From Prevotella sp. (GTDB lineage Bacteria; Bacteroidota; Bacteroidia; Bacteroidales; Bacteroidaceae), in NCBI GenBank assembly GCA_017509155.1, contig JAFWQE010000154.1:1-36541 (forward strand): 36,541 nt of DNA, in the 5' to 3' direction. Below the pieces are notes generated by a model, which worked only from the letters and a program-made list of their open reading frames with translations, made no database searches and was not told where the DNA came from. The translations under genes were made by a program, and so were the position numbers. This document shows positions 22,748 to 32,082 of this stretch, in pieces (within the stretch, counting starts at the first letter, position 1; each line of letters starts with the position of its first letter).

Positions 22748-24028
22748 TTAATAGGCGAAGATGGGATAGTCCTTCATGGTGTCGTTGACACGCTGACGCA
22801 CCGCTGCGATGACTTCGGGGTTCTCAGGATCGTTGAGCACGGTCTCGATGAGCTCTGCGATGAGAATCATGAGGTCTTCCTTGGCACCGCGGGTGGTGAT
22901 GGCGGGCGTTCCGAGGCGAAGGCCACTGGTCTGGAAGGCTGAACGGGAATCGAAGGGCACCATGTTCTTGTTAACGGTGATGTCGGCAGCGACAAGGGCG
23001 TTCTCGGCCACCTTTCCAGTGAGGTCAGGATACTTCGTGCGCAGGTCAACGAGCATGGAGTGGTTATCGGTGCCTCCACTGACAATGTGGAAGCCGCGCT
23101 TGATGAGTTCGTCGGCCAGCACCTTGGCGTTCTTCTGCACCTGCTGGGCCCACTCCTTGAACTCGGGCTGCAGAGCCTCGCCAAATGCGACGGCCTTTGC
23201 GGCGATGACGTGTTCGAGCGGTCCGCCCTGCTGTCCGGGGAACACGGCTGAGTTGATGAGCTGCGACATCATCTTGGTGACGCCCTTCGGGGTCTTGAGC
23301 CCCCAGGGATTCTCGAAGTCCTTGCCCATGAGGATGATGCCTCCACGCGGTCCGCGCAAGGTCTTGTGAGTGGTGGAGGTAACAATGTGTGCATACTTCA
23401 CGGGGTTGTCAAGGAGTCCGGCAGCGATGAGTCCGGCGGGGTGTGCCATGTCAATCATGAGCAGGGCGCCCACCTTGTCGGCGATGTCGCGCATACGCTT
23501 GTAGTCCCACTCGCGGCTGTAGGCTGAGCCACCGCCGATGATGAGCTTAGGCTTGTGCTCAAGAGCGAGCTTCTCCATCTCGTCGTAGTCCACGCGACCG
23601 GTTTCCTTGTTGAGGTTGTAGCCAATGGGATTGTAGAGAATACCACTGGTGTTGACGTGGGAACCGTGGGAGAGGTGTCCGCCGTGGTCGAGGTTCATTC
23701 CCATGAAGGTGTCGCCGGGCTTCAGCACTGCGAGGAGTACAGCTGCGTTGGCCTGTGCTCCTGAATGGGGCTGCACGTTGGCATATTCAGCGCCGAAGAG
23801 CTTGCAAACGCGCTCGATGGCGAGCGATTCAACTTCGTCGACCACCTGACAGCCGCCATAATAGCGCTTGCCGGGATAGCCCTCAGCGTATTTGTTGGTC
23901 AGACACGAGCCCATGGCCTGCATGACCTGCTCGCTGACGAAGTTTTCACTGGCGATGAGCTCGATGCCTTTCAGCTGACGCTGGTGCTCTTTCTCAATCA
24001 ACTCAAAAACGGTGTTGTCTCTTTTCAT
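22748..24028 (-). CDS. glyA: Serine hydroxymethyltransferase
   Basis: A 426-aa protein, full length for [36 protein letters not shown] is the canonical N-terminal active-site segment. The pyridoxal-phosphate lysine is K222 in [14 protein letters not shown]. It converts serine and tetrahydrofolate to glycine and 5,10-methylene-THF, feeding one-carbon units for purine and thymidylate synthesis. It follows the CobW-type gene by about 107 bases that contain a small GTCCCC-CTCT-GGGGAC hairpin. It may be the last gene of a pyrB-pyrI-cobW-glyA unit. Confidence 0.97.
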   Translation of the reverse strand: MKRDNTVFELIEKEHQRQLKGIELIASENFVSEQVMQAMGSCLTNKYAEGYPGKRYYGGCQVVDEVESLAIERVCKLFGAEYANVQPHSGAQANAAVLLAVLKPGDTFMGMNLDHGGHLSHGSHVNTSGILYNPIGYNLNKETGRVDYDEMEKLALEHKPKLIIGGGSAYSREWDYKRMRDIADKVGALLMIDMAHPAGLIAAGLLDNPVKYAHIVTSTTHKTLRGPRGGIILMGKDFENPWGLKTPKGVTKMMSQLINSAVFPGQQGGPLEHVIAAKAVAFGEALQPEFKEWAQQVQKNAKVLADELIKRGFHIVSGGTDNHSMLVDLRTKYPDLTGKVAENALVAADITVNKNMVPFDSRSAFQTSGLRLGTPAITTRGAKEDLMILIAELIETVLNDPENPEVIAAVRQRVNDTMKDYPIFAY

Positions 24029-24135
24029 TTGAATTATGGTTTTGGGTTTATAAAATCAATTAAAATGCGGCCTCTCACTTTTCCCGAAAGGATTGTCCCC
24101 CTCTGGGGACGACAGGAGGGCTTGGAGCTCTTCTT

Positions 24136-25374
24136 CTACTCCAGGCAGAAGTCGAGGAGGCGCGCTATGCGTTCCTTGTCGAGATGCTGTCCGATGAAGA
24201 CGAGCTTCTGCATTCGGTCGCCGTATTCGTCGTCCCAGTCGCGGCGCAAACCGGGGTTGCGCTCCATCAGTTGCTGGAGCTCGTCCTTCGGCATGGTAGC
24301 ATACCAAAGGCCTGCATCACGGATGGATACCTGTTTGCCTGCCTGTTCGAAGACGTAGCATTTGTCCTGCTCGTCGTGGAAATAGCAGATGCCCTTGGCA
24401 CGGATGATGCCCTTGGGCCACTTACGGGCTACGAACTCGTCGAAGAGTCCGAGGTTGAAAGGCCTACGGGCATAGTAGACATAGGTGCCAATGCCATATT
24501 CTTCGGCCTCACCTTCATCATGGTGATGATGGTGCTCATGATGGTGATGATGGCTGTGGGCGTCGTCATCGTGATGATGATGGTGTTCGTGGGATTCCTC
24601 CTCTTCGGCTTCCTCATGCGACGGATGGTCGTCATCATCGTCGTGCAGCGGGGCTTCCACTTCCTTGATCCATGTGGCGGAGGTGGCAACGCGCTCAAAA
24701 TCGAACAGGTGGGTGTTGACAATGCGGTCAAGGTCTACATCACCATAGTTGCAGTCGATGATGTCGGCCTGTGGCTGTAGCGTCCTCACAATCTGACGGA
24801 TGCGGCCCAGTTCGTCGGGCTCCACCTCGGCAGCCTTGTTGAGCAGCACGATGTTGCAGAATTCTATTTGCTGGATAACGAGGTTCTCGATGTCGTCCTC
24901 GTCGATGTTCTGACGTGTGAGGTCGAGTCCGCTTCCAAACTCGTCGCGCATGCGCAGTGCATCAACGACGGTGACAATGCAGTCAAGCCGCGGCACGCCG
25001 TGGCGTGTCACCTCGGGTGCCATGGAAGGAATGGAGCAGATGGTCTGCGCGATGGGAGCTGGTTCGCAGATGCCACTGGCCTCGATGACGATGTAGTCGA
25101 AACGCTGCATGGCGATGAGGTCCTGAAGCTGCTGCACGAGGTCCATCTTGAGCGTACAGCAGATGCAGCCGTTCTGCAGAGCCACGAGACTGTCGTCCTG
25201 CTGGTTGACAATGCCGCCTTTCTGAATGAGGTCGGCATCAATGTTCACCTCACCGATATCGTTGACGACAACAGCAAACCTGATGCCCTGCTTGTTGGTG
25301 AGGATGCGGTTCAGCAAGGTCGTCTTTCCACTGCCAAGATAGCCGGTGAGGAGTAGTACGGGTGTTTCTTTCAT
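24136..25374 (-). CDS. CobW/G3E-family metallochaperone GTPase
   Basis: A 412-aa protein. GYLGSGKTT (11-19) is the P-loop, CICC (70-73) the metal-binding CxCC motif, VIEASG the switch region and LLNKAA (near 177-182) replaces the usual NKxD guanine motif. The segment 244-285 is extremely rich in His, Asp and Glu (blocks of four to five histidines), a metal-storing loop, followed by the CobW C-terminal domain (KGIIRAKGICYFHDEQDK). G3E proteins deliver zinc or cobalt to target enzymes under zinc limitation. It lies 30 bases after pyrI, whose product is a zinc protein, and before glyA. Confidence 0.93.
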   Translation of the reverse strand: MKETPVLLLTGYLGSGKTTLLNRILTNKQGIRFAVVVNDIGEVNIDADLIQKGGIVNQQDDSLVALQNGCICCTLKMDLVQQLQDLIAMQRFDYIVIEASGICEPAPIAQTICSIPSMAPEVTRHGVPRLDCIVTVVDALRMRDEFGSGLDLTRQNIDEDDIENLVIQQIEFCNIVLLNKAAEVEPDELGRIRQIVRTLQPQADIIDCNYGDVDLDRIVNTHLFDFERVATSATWIKEVEAPLHDDDDDHPSHEEAEEEESHEHHHHHDDDAHSHHHHHEHHHHHDEGEAEEYGIGTYVYYARRPFNLGLFDEFVARKWPKGIIRAKGICYFHDEQDKCYVFEQAGKQVSIRDAGLWYATMPKDELQQLMERNPGLRRDWDDEYGDRMQKLVFIGQHLDKERIARLLDFCLE

Positions 25375-25404
25375 TTGATATGGATGATGAATGGTGCGAG
25401 ACGG

Positions 25405-25851
25405 TCACACCAGTTCTACTTTGTTAATGTCCTGTTCCATCTCGCAATAGTGGCACGTAAGGATGCCGTTATCGACATGGAAATGGGTTTGCATGGGCTC
25501 GTTGTTGGTGACGCACTTCGGGTTGTTGCACCGCACGATGCCACGGATGTCCTTGGGCGTGATGACGGTTTTCTTCTCCACCACCTCGAATTCCTTGATG
25601 ACATTGAGCACGATGTTGGGAGCTACCACCGAGAGACGGCTGATCTCTTCGTCGGTGAAGAACTTGTTCTCAATCTTGATGATGCCCTTGCGTCCGAGTT
25701 TCTTCGAGCGCAGGTTGTAACCGATGGTGACGGGCGTGGTCATCTCGTTGAGCTTGAGCAGCGTTGCCACCTGATAGGTCTTCTCCGATGGTATGTGGTC
25801 GATGACGGTGCCGTTCTGAATGGCCGCCACGAGCATTTCTTTCTTTGCCAT
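25405..25851 (-). CDS. pyrI: Aspartate carbamoyltransferase regulatory subunit
   Basis: A 148-aa protein with the N-terminal nucleotide-binding domain ([27 protein letters not shown]) and the C-terminal zinc domain with four cysteines in C-N-N-P-K-C and C-H-Y-C ([12 protein letters not shown]). In the E. coli enzyme this subunit binds CTP/ATP and holds the catalytic trimers. It starts 3 bases after the pyrB stop, so translation is coupled. Confidence 0.97.
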   Translation of the reverse strand: MAKKEMLVAAIQNGTVIDHIPSEKTYQVATLLKLNEMTTPVTIGYNLRSKKLGRKGIIKIENKFFTDEEISRLSVVAPNIVLNVIKEFEVVEKKTVITPKDIRGIVRCNNPKCVTNNEPMQTHFHVDNGILTCHYCEMEQDINKVELV

Positions 25852-25854
25852 GAC

Positions 25855-26802
25855 TTATAGTATGATTGTTTTGTCGTTCTTTACTTGTTCGAGACTGATG
25901 CCAAGGACGTCGCAGAAGATGGCCTCACGTGCGAAGAGTCCGTTTCCTGCCTGCTGGATGTAGTAGGCGTGGGGATTCTCGTCCACGTCGTAGGCGATTT
26001 CGTTGACGCGCGGCAGCGGATGCAAGATGCGCATGTTGGGCTTGGCGAGCGAGAGCATGTCGTTTTTCAGAATGTAGACGTTCTTCACGCGTTCGTATTC
26101 CATGAGGTCGGAGAAGCGTTCCTTCTGCACGCGTGTCATATACAAAATGTCGGCATCGGCAATGACCTTCTCGTTGAAGGCCGTATGCTCCTGGTATTTG
26201 ATGCCGTGCTCGTCGCAGTAGAGTTTGTATTCCTTTGGCATGGCCAGTTCCTTGGGAGCCACGAAGTGGAAGGTGGGGTTGAAATGGCGCATGGCCATGA
26301 GCAGGGAGTGAACCGTCCGCCCGTATTTCAGGTCGCCCACCATGTAGATGTTCAGGTTGTCGAGTGTCCCCTGGGTCTTGTAGATGCTGTAGAGGTCGAG
26401 CATGCACTGCGACGGATGCTGATGGGCTCCGTCGCCGGCGTTGACAATGGGAACGGGCGACACCTCCGAAGCGTAGCGTGCGGCTCCCTCGATGTAATGG
26501 CGCATGACAATGACGTCGGCATAGTTTGACACCATGAGGATGGTGTCCTTCAGGGTCTCGCCCTTGGTTCCGCTGGTCACCTTGGGGTCGGCAAAGCCGA
26601 TGACGCGCGCACCAAGGCGGTTGGCAGCGGTTTCAAAACTAAGGCGTGTGCGGGTGGAAGGCTCGAAGAAAAGCGTGGCAACGACCTTGCCCTTGAGCAG
26701 TTCGCGGTTGGGGTAACGTTCAAACTCCTGCGCCATCTCTATCATATAGAGAATTTTCTCTCTTGTGAGGTCGGCAATCGTTACAAAATCATGTTTTTCC
26801 AT
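25855..26802 (-). CDS. pyrB: Aspartate carbamoyltransferase catalytic subunit
   Basis: A 315-aa protein from [16 protein letters not shown]; the longer frame to 26913 runs into the promoter region of the divergent gene and lacks family sequence. The carbamoyl-phosphate motif [14 protein letters not shown] and HPLPRVNEI are present, and the length fits PyrB. It condenses carbamoyl phosphate and aspartate in the first committed step of pyrimidine synthesis. It is the first gene of a unit with pyrI, the CobW-type gene and perhaps glyA. Upstream on the minus strand TAACTTCG resembles a -7 box. Confidence 0.97.
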   Translation of the reverse strand: MEKHDFVTIADLTREKILYMIEMAQEFERYPNRELLKGKVVATLFFEPSTRTRLSFETAANRLGARVIGFADPKVTSGTKGETLKDTILMVSNYADVIVMRHYIEGAARYASEVSPVPIVNAGDGAHQHPSQCMLDLYSIYKTQGTLDNLNIYMVGDLKYGRTVHSLLMAMRHFNPTFHFVAPKELAMPKEYKLYCDEHGIKYQEHTAFNEKVIADADILYMTRVQKERFSDLMEYERVKNVYILKNDMLSLAKPNMRILHPLPRVNEIAYDVDENPHAYYIQQAGNGLFAREAIFCDVLGISLEQVKNDKTIIL

Positions 26803-26862
26803 TCTTAAACGACGTTTATTTCGGTATTCGACCGCGAAGTTACGCATAATTTTTGGTTTATG

Positions 26863-26894
26863 GTTGATAATTAGAAATAAAAGTTGTATTTTTG
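26863..26894 (+). promoter_or_regulatory. Promoter of the penicillin-binding protein gene
   Basis: GTTG (26863-26866), 20 bases, TATTTTTG (26887-26894). The longest open frame begins at 26884, inside the -7 box, so translation begins instead at 26923. Confidence 0.7.
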
Positions 26895-26922
26895 CAGAAA
26901 TTTTCTGAGACATCTATTAAAA

Positions 26923-29223
26923 ATGAGGAAAAAACTGATACGTTTTCTTTGGATTTCCATGGCCTCTGTGGTTGTCCTTCTTGCATTAGCCTTCGTCGCC
27001 ATCTGGAACGGATGGATTGGCTACATGCCTGACATGGAAGAGCTCGAGAACCCAATCAGCCGTTCGGCATCTATGATATACAGTGCCGACGGAAAGCTGA
27101 TGGGAACCTACAACTCCGACCGTGAAAACCGAATCATCGTGGACTACAACAAGCTGTCGCCAGACCTGGTGCGCGCCTTGGTGGCCACCGAGGACGAGCG
27201 TTTCTACGAACATTCGGGCATCGACTTCAAGGCCCTGGGACGTGCCATTGTCAAGCGTGGCATCATGGGACAGGCTAGTGCAGGTGGCGGCAGTACCATC
27301 ACACAGCAGCTCGCCAAGCAGCTTTTCACAGAGAAAGCGCACAGCACTCTGGAGCGTCTCATCCAGAAACCCATCGAGTGGGTCATTGCCATCAAGCTGG
27401 AACGTAACTTCACCAAGGAGGAAATCATTGCCATGTACCTCAACTATTTTGACTTCCTGCACAATGCGGTGGGAATCAAGATGGCTGCAGACACCTATTT
27501 CAGCAAAGAGCCCAAGAACCTGAACCTGGCGGAAAGTGCCACGCTCATCGGCATGTGCAAGAACCCTTCCTACTTCAATCCCTATCGCTACGAGGAGCGA
27601 TGCGTTGAAAGACGCAACGTGGTGCTGGGACAGATGTACAACGCACGCTACATCTCAAAGGCTGACTACGACTCGGCACGCGTGCAGCCGCTGGGACTGA
27701 ACATCCGCCGGCGCACCCACCAGGAGGGCATTGCCATGTACTTCCGTGAGTTCATCAAGCAGTACATGATGGCCGAGGAGCCCGAAATGAAGAACTATCC
27801 CTCGTGGAACCGCGCGCAATATCTGATTGACTCCGTGGCTTGGGCCAACGACCCGCTCTTCGGCTGGTGCCACAAGAACAAGAAGCGCAACGGCGAGGAC
27901 TACAACGTATATACCGACGGCCTGCGCATCTATTCAACCATCGACACCCGCATGCAGAAGTATGCCGAGGAGGCTGTCTACCAGCATGTGGTGAAGGAAC
28001 TGCAGCCGCAGTTCAACGTGGAGATGAGAATGAAGCCCAACGCGCCTTTCTCTCGTCACATTACTCAGAAAGAAGCACAGGGCATCATCGACAGAAGCAT
28101 GCGCCGAAGTGAGCGATACAGGGTGCTCAAGGAGAACGGTGCATCGGAAGAAGAAATACGCCATTCGTTCCGCACACCTGTGGAGATGACGGTGTTCACC
28201 TATCGTGGCGAGAAGGACACCACGATGTCGCCGCTCGACTCCATACGCTACTACAAGAAGTTCCTGCGCTCGGGATTTGTCAGCATGGACGCACACACGG
28301 GCTACGTGAAAGCCTACGTGGGCGGCCTCAACTACGAGCATTTCTCCTACGACATGGCATTCATGGGTCGCCGACAGGTGGGTTCTACCACCAAGCCCTA
28401 CCTCTATGCTCTCACCATGGAGAACGGAATGAATCCCTGCGACCAGGTTCTGAACGTGCAGAAGAACTACGGCGGATGGATTCCGCGTAACGGAAGCCGC
28501 GCCCGATACGGGGCCATGGTGCCGCTGAAGTGGGGACTTGCCCAGTCGAACAACTGGATTTCGGCACAGCTCATGAGCCGCATCAACCCACAGGACTTCA
28601 TCAACATCCTCCACAAGTTCGGCATCAACACGCCTGGCATTGAGCCCAGCATGGTGCTTTGTCTGGGACCCAACGAGGTGAGCGTCGGCGAAATGGTGAG
28701 TGCCTACACCGCCTTTGCCAACCACGGCATACGCTGTGCGCCCATCTTCGTGACCAAGATTGAAGACTACGAAGGCAACGTGATAGCCGAATTCCAGCCG
28801 CGACTGAACGAGGTGATCAGCGAATCGAGTGCCAACAAGATGCTGGTGATGCTCAAGGGCGTCATCGACGGCGGAACGGGTAGCCGCATGCGCTACCGCT
28901 ACAACGTGCGCTGTGAGATGGGCGGCAAGACCGGAACGACCAACCTGAACGCCGATGTCTGGTTCATGGGATTCACGCCCTCGCTGGTAAACGGCTGCTG
29001 GGTGGGTGGCGAAGACCGCGACATCCACTTCGACAGCACAAGCATCGGACAAGGTGCCAACATGGCGCTCCCCGTCTGGGCATACTTCATGCAGAGGGTC
29101 TTTGCAGATAAATCGCTCGGCTACAAACCCGACGAGAAATTCGAGCTGCCCAGCGGCTACGACCCCTGTAAGTCGGAGGAAGACCGCTATGGTCTCAACG
29201 GCATCGAGGAGGTCTACGAATAG
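26923..29223 (+). CDS. Class A penicillin-binding protein (PBP1A-like)
   Basis: A 766-aa protein from MRKKLIRFLW. One N-terminal transmembrane helix (residues about 8-30) is followed by the family 51 glycosyltransferase: EDERFYEHSGID, GGSTITQQLAKQL and the EIIAMYLNYF segment. The transpeptidase follows with S-T-T-K (GSTTKPYLY), SNN (LAQSNNWISAQL) and KTG (GGKTGTTNLN). It polymerises and cross-links peptidoglycan at the inner membrane and is a beta-lactam target. A perfect 18-bp stem terminator lies 16 bases after the stop. Confidence 0.96.
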   Translation: MRKKLIRFLWISMASVVVLLALAFVAIWNGWIGYMPDMEELENPISRSASMIYSADGKLMGTYNSDRENRIIVDYNKLSPDLVRALVATEDERFYEHSGIDFKALGRAIVKRGIMGQASAGGGSTITQQLAKQLFTEKAHSTLERLIQKPIEWVIAIKLERNFTKEEIIAMYLNYFDFLHNAVGIKMAADTYFSKEPKNLNLAESATLIGMCKNPSYFNPYRYEERCVERRNVVLGQMYNARYISKADYDSARVQPLGLNIRRRTHQEGIAMYFREFIKQYMMAEEPEMKNYPSWNRAQYLIDSVAWANDPLFGWCHKNKKRNGEDYNVYTDGLRIYSTIDTRMQKYAEEAVYQHVVKELQPQFNVEMRMKPNAPFSRHITQKEAQGIIDRSMRRSERYRVLKENGASEEEIRHSFRTPVEMTVFTYRGEKDTTMSPLDSIRYYKKFLRSGFVSMDAHTGYVKAYVGGLNYEHFSYDMAFMGRRQVGSTTKPYLYALTMENGMNPCDQVLNVQKNYGGWIPRNGSRARYGAMVPLKWGLAQSNNWISAQLMSRINPQDFINILHKFGINTPGIEPSMVLCLGPNEVSVGEMVSAYTAFANHGIRCAPIFVTKIEDYEGNVIAEFQPRLNEVISESSANKMLVMLKGVIDGGTGSRMRYRYNVRCEMGGKTGTTNLNADVWFMGFTPSLVNGCWVGGEDRDIHFDSTSIGQGANMALPVWAYFMQRVFADKSLGYKPDEKFELPSGYDPCKSEEDRYGLNGIEEVYE

Positions 29224-29239
29224 CAACAACCCAAATAGT

Positions 29240-29282
29240 AAAAGAAGTAGAGGCGCCTTTGTGTGGCGCCTCTACTTCTTTT
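29240..29282. terminator. Bidirectional intrinsic terminator
   Basis: A perfect 18-bp stem (AAAAGAAGTAGAGGCGCC and its inverse) with a 7-base loop, with A-rich and T-rich flanks. It terminates the penicillin-binding protein gene on the plus strand and can also work on the minus strand for the YihY gene. Confidence 0.9.
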
Positions 29283-29307
29283 ATATATGCCCCCCAGGCT
29301 AAGCGTA

Positions 29308-29328
29308 GGCAGAGGCACCGCCTCTGCC
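29308..29328. terminator. Small G+C-rich hairpin (GGCAGAGGC-ACC-GCCTCTGCC)
   Basis: A perfect 9-bp stem with a 3-base loop, just after the stop of the minus-strand YihY gene. The tail is not T-rich; it may assist termination or be a small palindromic repeat. Confidence 0.5.
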
Positions 29329-29348
29329 CCCCTTTGCCGCCAGAAGCC

Positions 29349-30668
29349 CTACAGGTCCTTCAGCAAAACGGAGCGCTGCGCAGTGAGATACTCATTCCTG
29401 CTCTTCAGTATCTTACTCCAGTTCTCGCTTTTCATCTGGTTCATGTCCATGTCAATTTTCCATTTCCCGTGAGCCTCAAGCCGGTCTATCACGCTGCCCA
29501 CGCTGAGCATCGACGTGGAGAGCGCTGGCTGATACGACGGGTCCTCGCCTTTCTCGTCGTTGGTCACGTTGGTGATGAGCCCCACCTTGGTCAGCTCATT
29601 CAGCAGGTCGTGCACGATGCGCGAGGGAATGCCGGTGATGGTCTTCAGCTCCAATGCCGTATAGGGATGGAGGCCTTCCTCAAAGCGCTTGCAGATGCAG
29701 CTCATCAGCAGCACGCTCAGCATCAGCTTGTAGCGATAGCTCAGGTCGCTGGTCTGCGTGCGGAACGAGAAGGTCTCGAGGTTCTGATTGGTGTAAGTGA
29801 GCTCGGCACCGAAAAGGCAGATGGTCCAGGATATCTGCAACCAGAGCATGAACAAAGGCAGAGCGGCAAACGAACCGTAGATGGCGTTGTAGCTCGTCAC
29901 CCAAATCTGCGAATGGATGTAGACAAACTGCAGGCCTTGCATGGCAAAACCCGAAAGAATGCCCGGCACGATGGCGTTCTTGATGTGCACCTTGGTGTTG
30001 GGCATGAACACGTAGAGCACGATGAAAACGGCCGACATCAGGAGATAAGGGAACAAGGCCAGCAGGAACCGCATGGTGTGACCAACAAGGAAATAGTCGC
30101 CGATGTCGCCTGTCACGGTGGCCATGAGGATGGAGATACCCGACGTCACCACGATGGTGATGGGCGCCAAAACGAACATGCTCGTGTAGTCGGTGATGGT
30201 GCGGAAAATGCTGCGAGGCTTGCTCACCTGCCAGATGTTGTTGAACGCCTTCTCAATATTGCTGATCAGCATGATGACCGTCCAGAGCATGAACAACAAT
30301 CCAATGCCGAGGAACACGCCGCTCTTGGTGTGGACAAGATAGGAATTGACGAAGCCGATGATGATTTCTGCGGCCTGTGGTTGTGAGGACAGCGTGTCGC
30401 GAAACCACACTTCGATGTATTTGTTGTAGCCGAACCCGCGGGCGATGGCAAACACCACGGCCATGATGGGCACGATGGCAAGGAGCGTGCTATAGGTGAG
30501 CGCTGCGGCATAATCCATCAGGCGCTTCGTCGTGAACCACTCCACAGAAAGAATGAGTTTCTTGAGCAGCTGGCAGAAGAAATAGGCCACAGCAGATACA
30601 TCTCCGCTCTTGATACGCCAGAGGTCTACTTTCAGGAACTGGATGATTTTCTTCAGCAATTCGTTCAT
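29349..30668 (-). CDS. YihY/BrkB family inner-membrane protein
   Basis: A 439-aa protein from MNELLKKIIQF; MTMNELL at 30674 is an equally good start, while the longer frame to 30779 overlaps the RNase P RNA. Six transmembrane segments are visible (for example ALTYSTLLAIVPIMAVVFAIARG, GVFLGIGLLFMLWTVIMLISN). The motif NAIYGSFAALPLFMLWLQISW is a family mark. The C-terminal 130 residues form a soluble winged-helix-like domain (ALELKTITGIPSRIVHDLLNELTKVGLI). The old name ribonuclease BN is wrong for this family; its role is unknown, possibly envelope-related transport. Confidence 0.9.
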   Translation of the reverse strand: MNELLKKIIQFLKVDLWRIKSGDVSAVAYFFCQLLKKLILSVEWFTTKRLMDYAAALTYSTLLAIVPIMAVVFAIARGFGYNKYIEVWFRDTLSSQPQAAEIIIGFVNSYLVHTKSGVFLGIGLLFMLWTVIMLISNIEKAFNNIWQVSKPRSIFRTITDYTSMFVLAPITIVVTSGISILMATVTGDIGDYFLVGHTMRFLLALFPYLLMSAVFIVLYVFMPNTKVHIKNAIVPGILSGFAMQGLQFVYIHSQIWVTSYNAIYGSFAALPLFMLWLQISWTICLFGAELTYTNQNLETFSFRTQTSDLSYRYKLMLSVLLMSCICKRFEEGLHPYTALELKTITGIPSRIVHDLLNELTKVGLITNVTNDEKGEDPSYQPALSTSMLSVGSVIDRLEAHGKWKIDMDMNQMKSENWSKILKSRNEYLTAQRSVLLKDL

Positions 30669-30732
30669 GGTCATTCTTTTATGCACGCTCTCCGCACGCG
30701 TCTTTTCAGAGTCAGATGGGAAAGGAAAAAAG

Positions 30733-31150
30733 AAAGCAGTGCCCCTATAAGCCGGGTTCTGTGCTGGCGCATGGAGCACCAGTGTCTGTCATTTATCTAC
30801 TCCGCGAGTCACCCCGCGGCTCTAGCATTCTACCCTCCATCGTAATTGCCGTGTTTGACTCCGGCAAATATTGGGCGGGCAACCCTCAGACGACGGTATA
30901 CGCGAACTTGCAGCCTCCAGCCGACACAGCCCTACGATCACCCGCAGGCTGGTGGTCTCTTACACCACCTTCTCACCCTTACCGCCACCTTGCGGCAACG
31001 GCGGTTGTTTTCTTCTGTCGGAGCCCACTGTCGCCAATGGCTTCTACTTTCGGAAGTGGAGCGCCCTGTGCTACCCGGACTTTCCTCTCGTGGCCGCTCG
31101 TCAGGAAAACCTGCGGCTGACTCACCAGCGACAGACCGTGACACTGCTTT
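30733..31150 (-). ncRNA. rnpB: RNase P RNA (bacterial class A)
   Basis: On the minus strand the 5' part contains GAGGAAAGTCCGGG and the 3' part ATAAATGACAGA and ACAGAACCCGGCTTAT, the universally conserved P4 and 3' signatures. AAAGCAGTG at the 5' end pairs with CACTGCTTT at the 3' end to form helix P1, which fixes the ends. Length is about 418 nt. The RNA removes 5' leaders from tRNA precursors. The YihY gene follows downstream on the same strand, and the tRNA-Arg repeat region lies upstream. Confidence 0.96.
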
Positions 31151-31228
31151 CTAATAGCAAAGAAGGACACCCACATGTTCTTGAGTGCCCTTTTTCTCTA
31201 TCTATATCTCCTTTTTCTTCTTTCAATT

Positions 31229-31593
31229 TCCCTGGGCGTTGCCCAGGTCCCTCTGCGTTTTGGTCGGGGAAGCTACTCTCCGTTTGGTGATTCCGCTGGG
31301 GCTCGAACCCAGAATCCTCTGCGTTTTGGTCGGGGATTCTTATTACCGTTTGGTGATTCCGCTGGGGCTCGAACCCAGGACCCATTGCGTTTTGGTCGGG
31401 GATTCTTGCTACCGCTTAGTGATTCCGCTAAGAGTACGAATCAATTCCCCATTGCGACCTTGGTGATTCCGCTGGGGCTCGAACCCAGGACCCTCTGCGT
31501 TTTGGTCGGGGAAGATTATCTCCGCTAGGTGATTCCGCTGGGGCTCAAACCTAGGACCCTCTGCGTTTTTGGTCGGGGAAGATTATCTCCGCT
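31229..31593 (-). repeat. Tandem array of partial tRNA-Arg 3' ends
   Basis: Five copies of the last 30 or so bases of the tRNA-Arg gene (T-stem, T-loop, acceptor 3' strand and most of CCA) begin at 31285, 31351, 31417, 31461 and 31527 on the plus-strand numbering. The unit of about 66 bp contains a 36-bp spacer with TTTTGGTCGGGGA. One copy (31417) is degenerate and one spacing is 44. Beyond the last unit, CCTGGGC-GTT-GCCCAGG at about 31229-31245 looks like a further degraded T-arm. All units have the same orientation as the intact tRNA and lie directly 3' of it. No protein gene is claimed here. Confidence 0.92.
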
Positions 31594-31671
31594 TGGTGAT
31601 TCCGCTGGGGCTCGAACCCAGGACCCACAGCTTAGAAGGCTGTTGCTCTAATCCAACTGAGCTACGGAACC
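31594..31671 (-). tRNA. tRNA-Arg (TCT)
   Basis: 78 nt with encoded CCA. Acceptor GGTTCCG / CGGAATC (one G-T pair), D-arm GCTC / GAGC, anticodon stem ACAGC / GCTGT with loop CTTCTAA (anticodon TCT, reading AGA), and T-arm CTGGG-TTCGAGC-CCCAG. Discriminator base A then CCA. It reads AGA codons. Confidence 0.97.
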
Positions 31672-31691
31672 CCTTATCGCTAAATTGCGTG

Positions 31692-31723
31692 CAAAATTAC
31701 GCTTTTTTTTTCTGACAACCAAA
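31692..31723 (-). promoter_or_regulatory. Promoter of tRNA-Arg
   Basis: Minus-strand TTTG (31720-31723), 20 bases, TAATTTTG (31692-31699), about 20 bases before the tRNA 5' end. Confidence 0.7.
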
Positions 31724-31837
31724 TAATCGGTCTTTTTTTTTCCAAAAGCCCGTAAAAAACCTCGCGCAAAGCCACCCAACACAAACACACAACACACATA
31801 CATAAGTCGCTGACTATAATACTTTTAGAGTTCAATT

Positions 31838-32046
31838 CCGCAGTCCTCGTTCAATCTTTTAGTTGCAGGACTCGAGTCCCGACGGCGAAAGGACTCGAGT
31901 AGTTTGACGCACGGACTCGTGTAGTTTGGTGCGCGGACTCGTGTAGGATGACGCGCGGACTAAACAACAACGACAATGAACGAAAAAAAAGACGGCAAAT
32001 AAAAGCAAAAAAGACGGCAAATAAATTGAAAAAAGATGGCGGAAAA
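31838..32046 (+). repeat. Composite 22-bp-period repeat, copy B
   Basis: GGACTCG/GGACT at 31868, 31891, 31913, 31935 and 31957 (spacings 23, 22, 22, 22), then CGGCA/TGGC at 31993, 32015 and 32037 (period 22). The left boundary CCGCAGTCC starts 30 bases before the first unit, exactly as in copy A. It has one second-type unit fewer. No gene is seen in 31724-32172. Confidence 0.9.
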
Positions 32047-32082
32047 ACCGACTTAGATTGTTGAGGACATTTCTCGGAGACA

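Noticed and set aside
24184-24780. A hydrophobic valine/methionine-rich plus-strand open frame
   Set aside because: It is the antisense of the His-rich part of the CobW-type gene (CAT/CAC read backward give Met/Val).
30669-30779. N-terminal extension of the YihY protein
   Set aside because: It would overlap the 3' end of RNase P RNA; family sequence starts at MNELL.
31229-31245. Intrinsic terminator of the tRNA-Arg transcript
   Set aside because: The hairpin lacks a T-tract on the minus strand and is better explained as a degraded T-arm copy.
31175-31528. Open frames encoding repeated GLEPRT/SAGARTQDPLRFGRG-type peptides
   Set aside because: They are translations of the antisense strand of the tRNA-like array; the 66-bp period is a multiple of three, so the frame stays open by chance.
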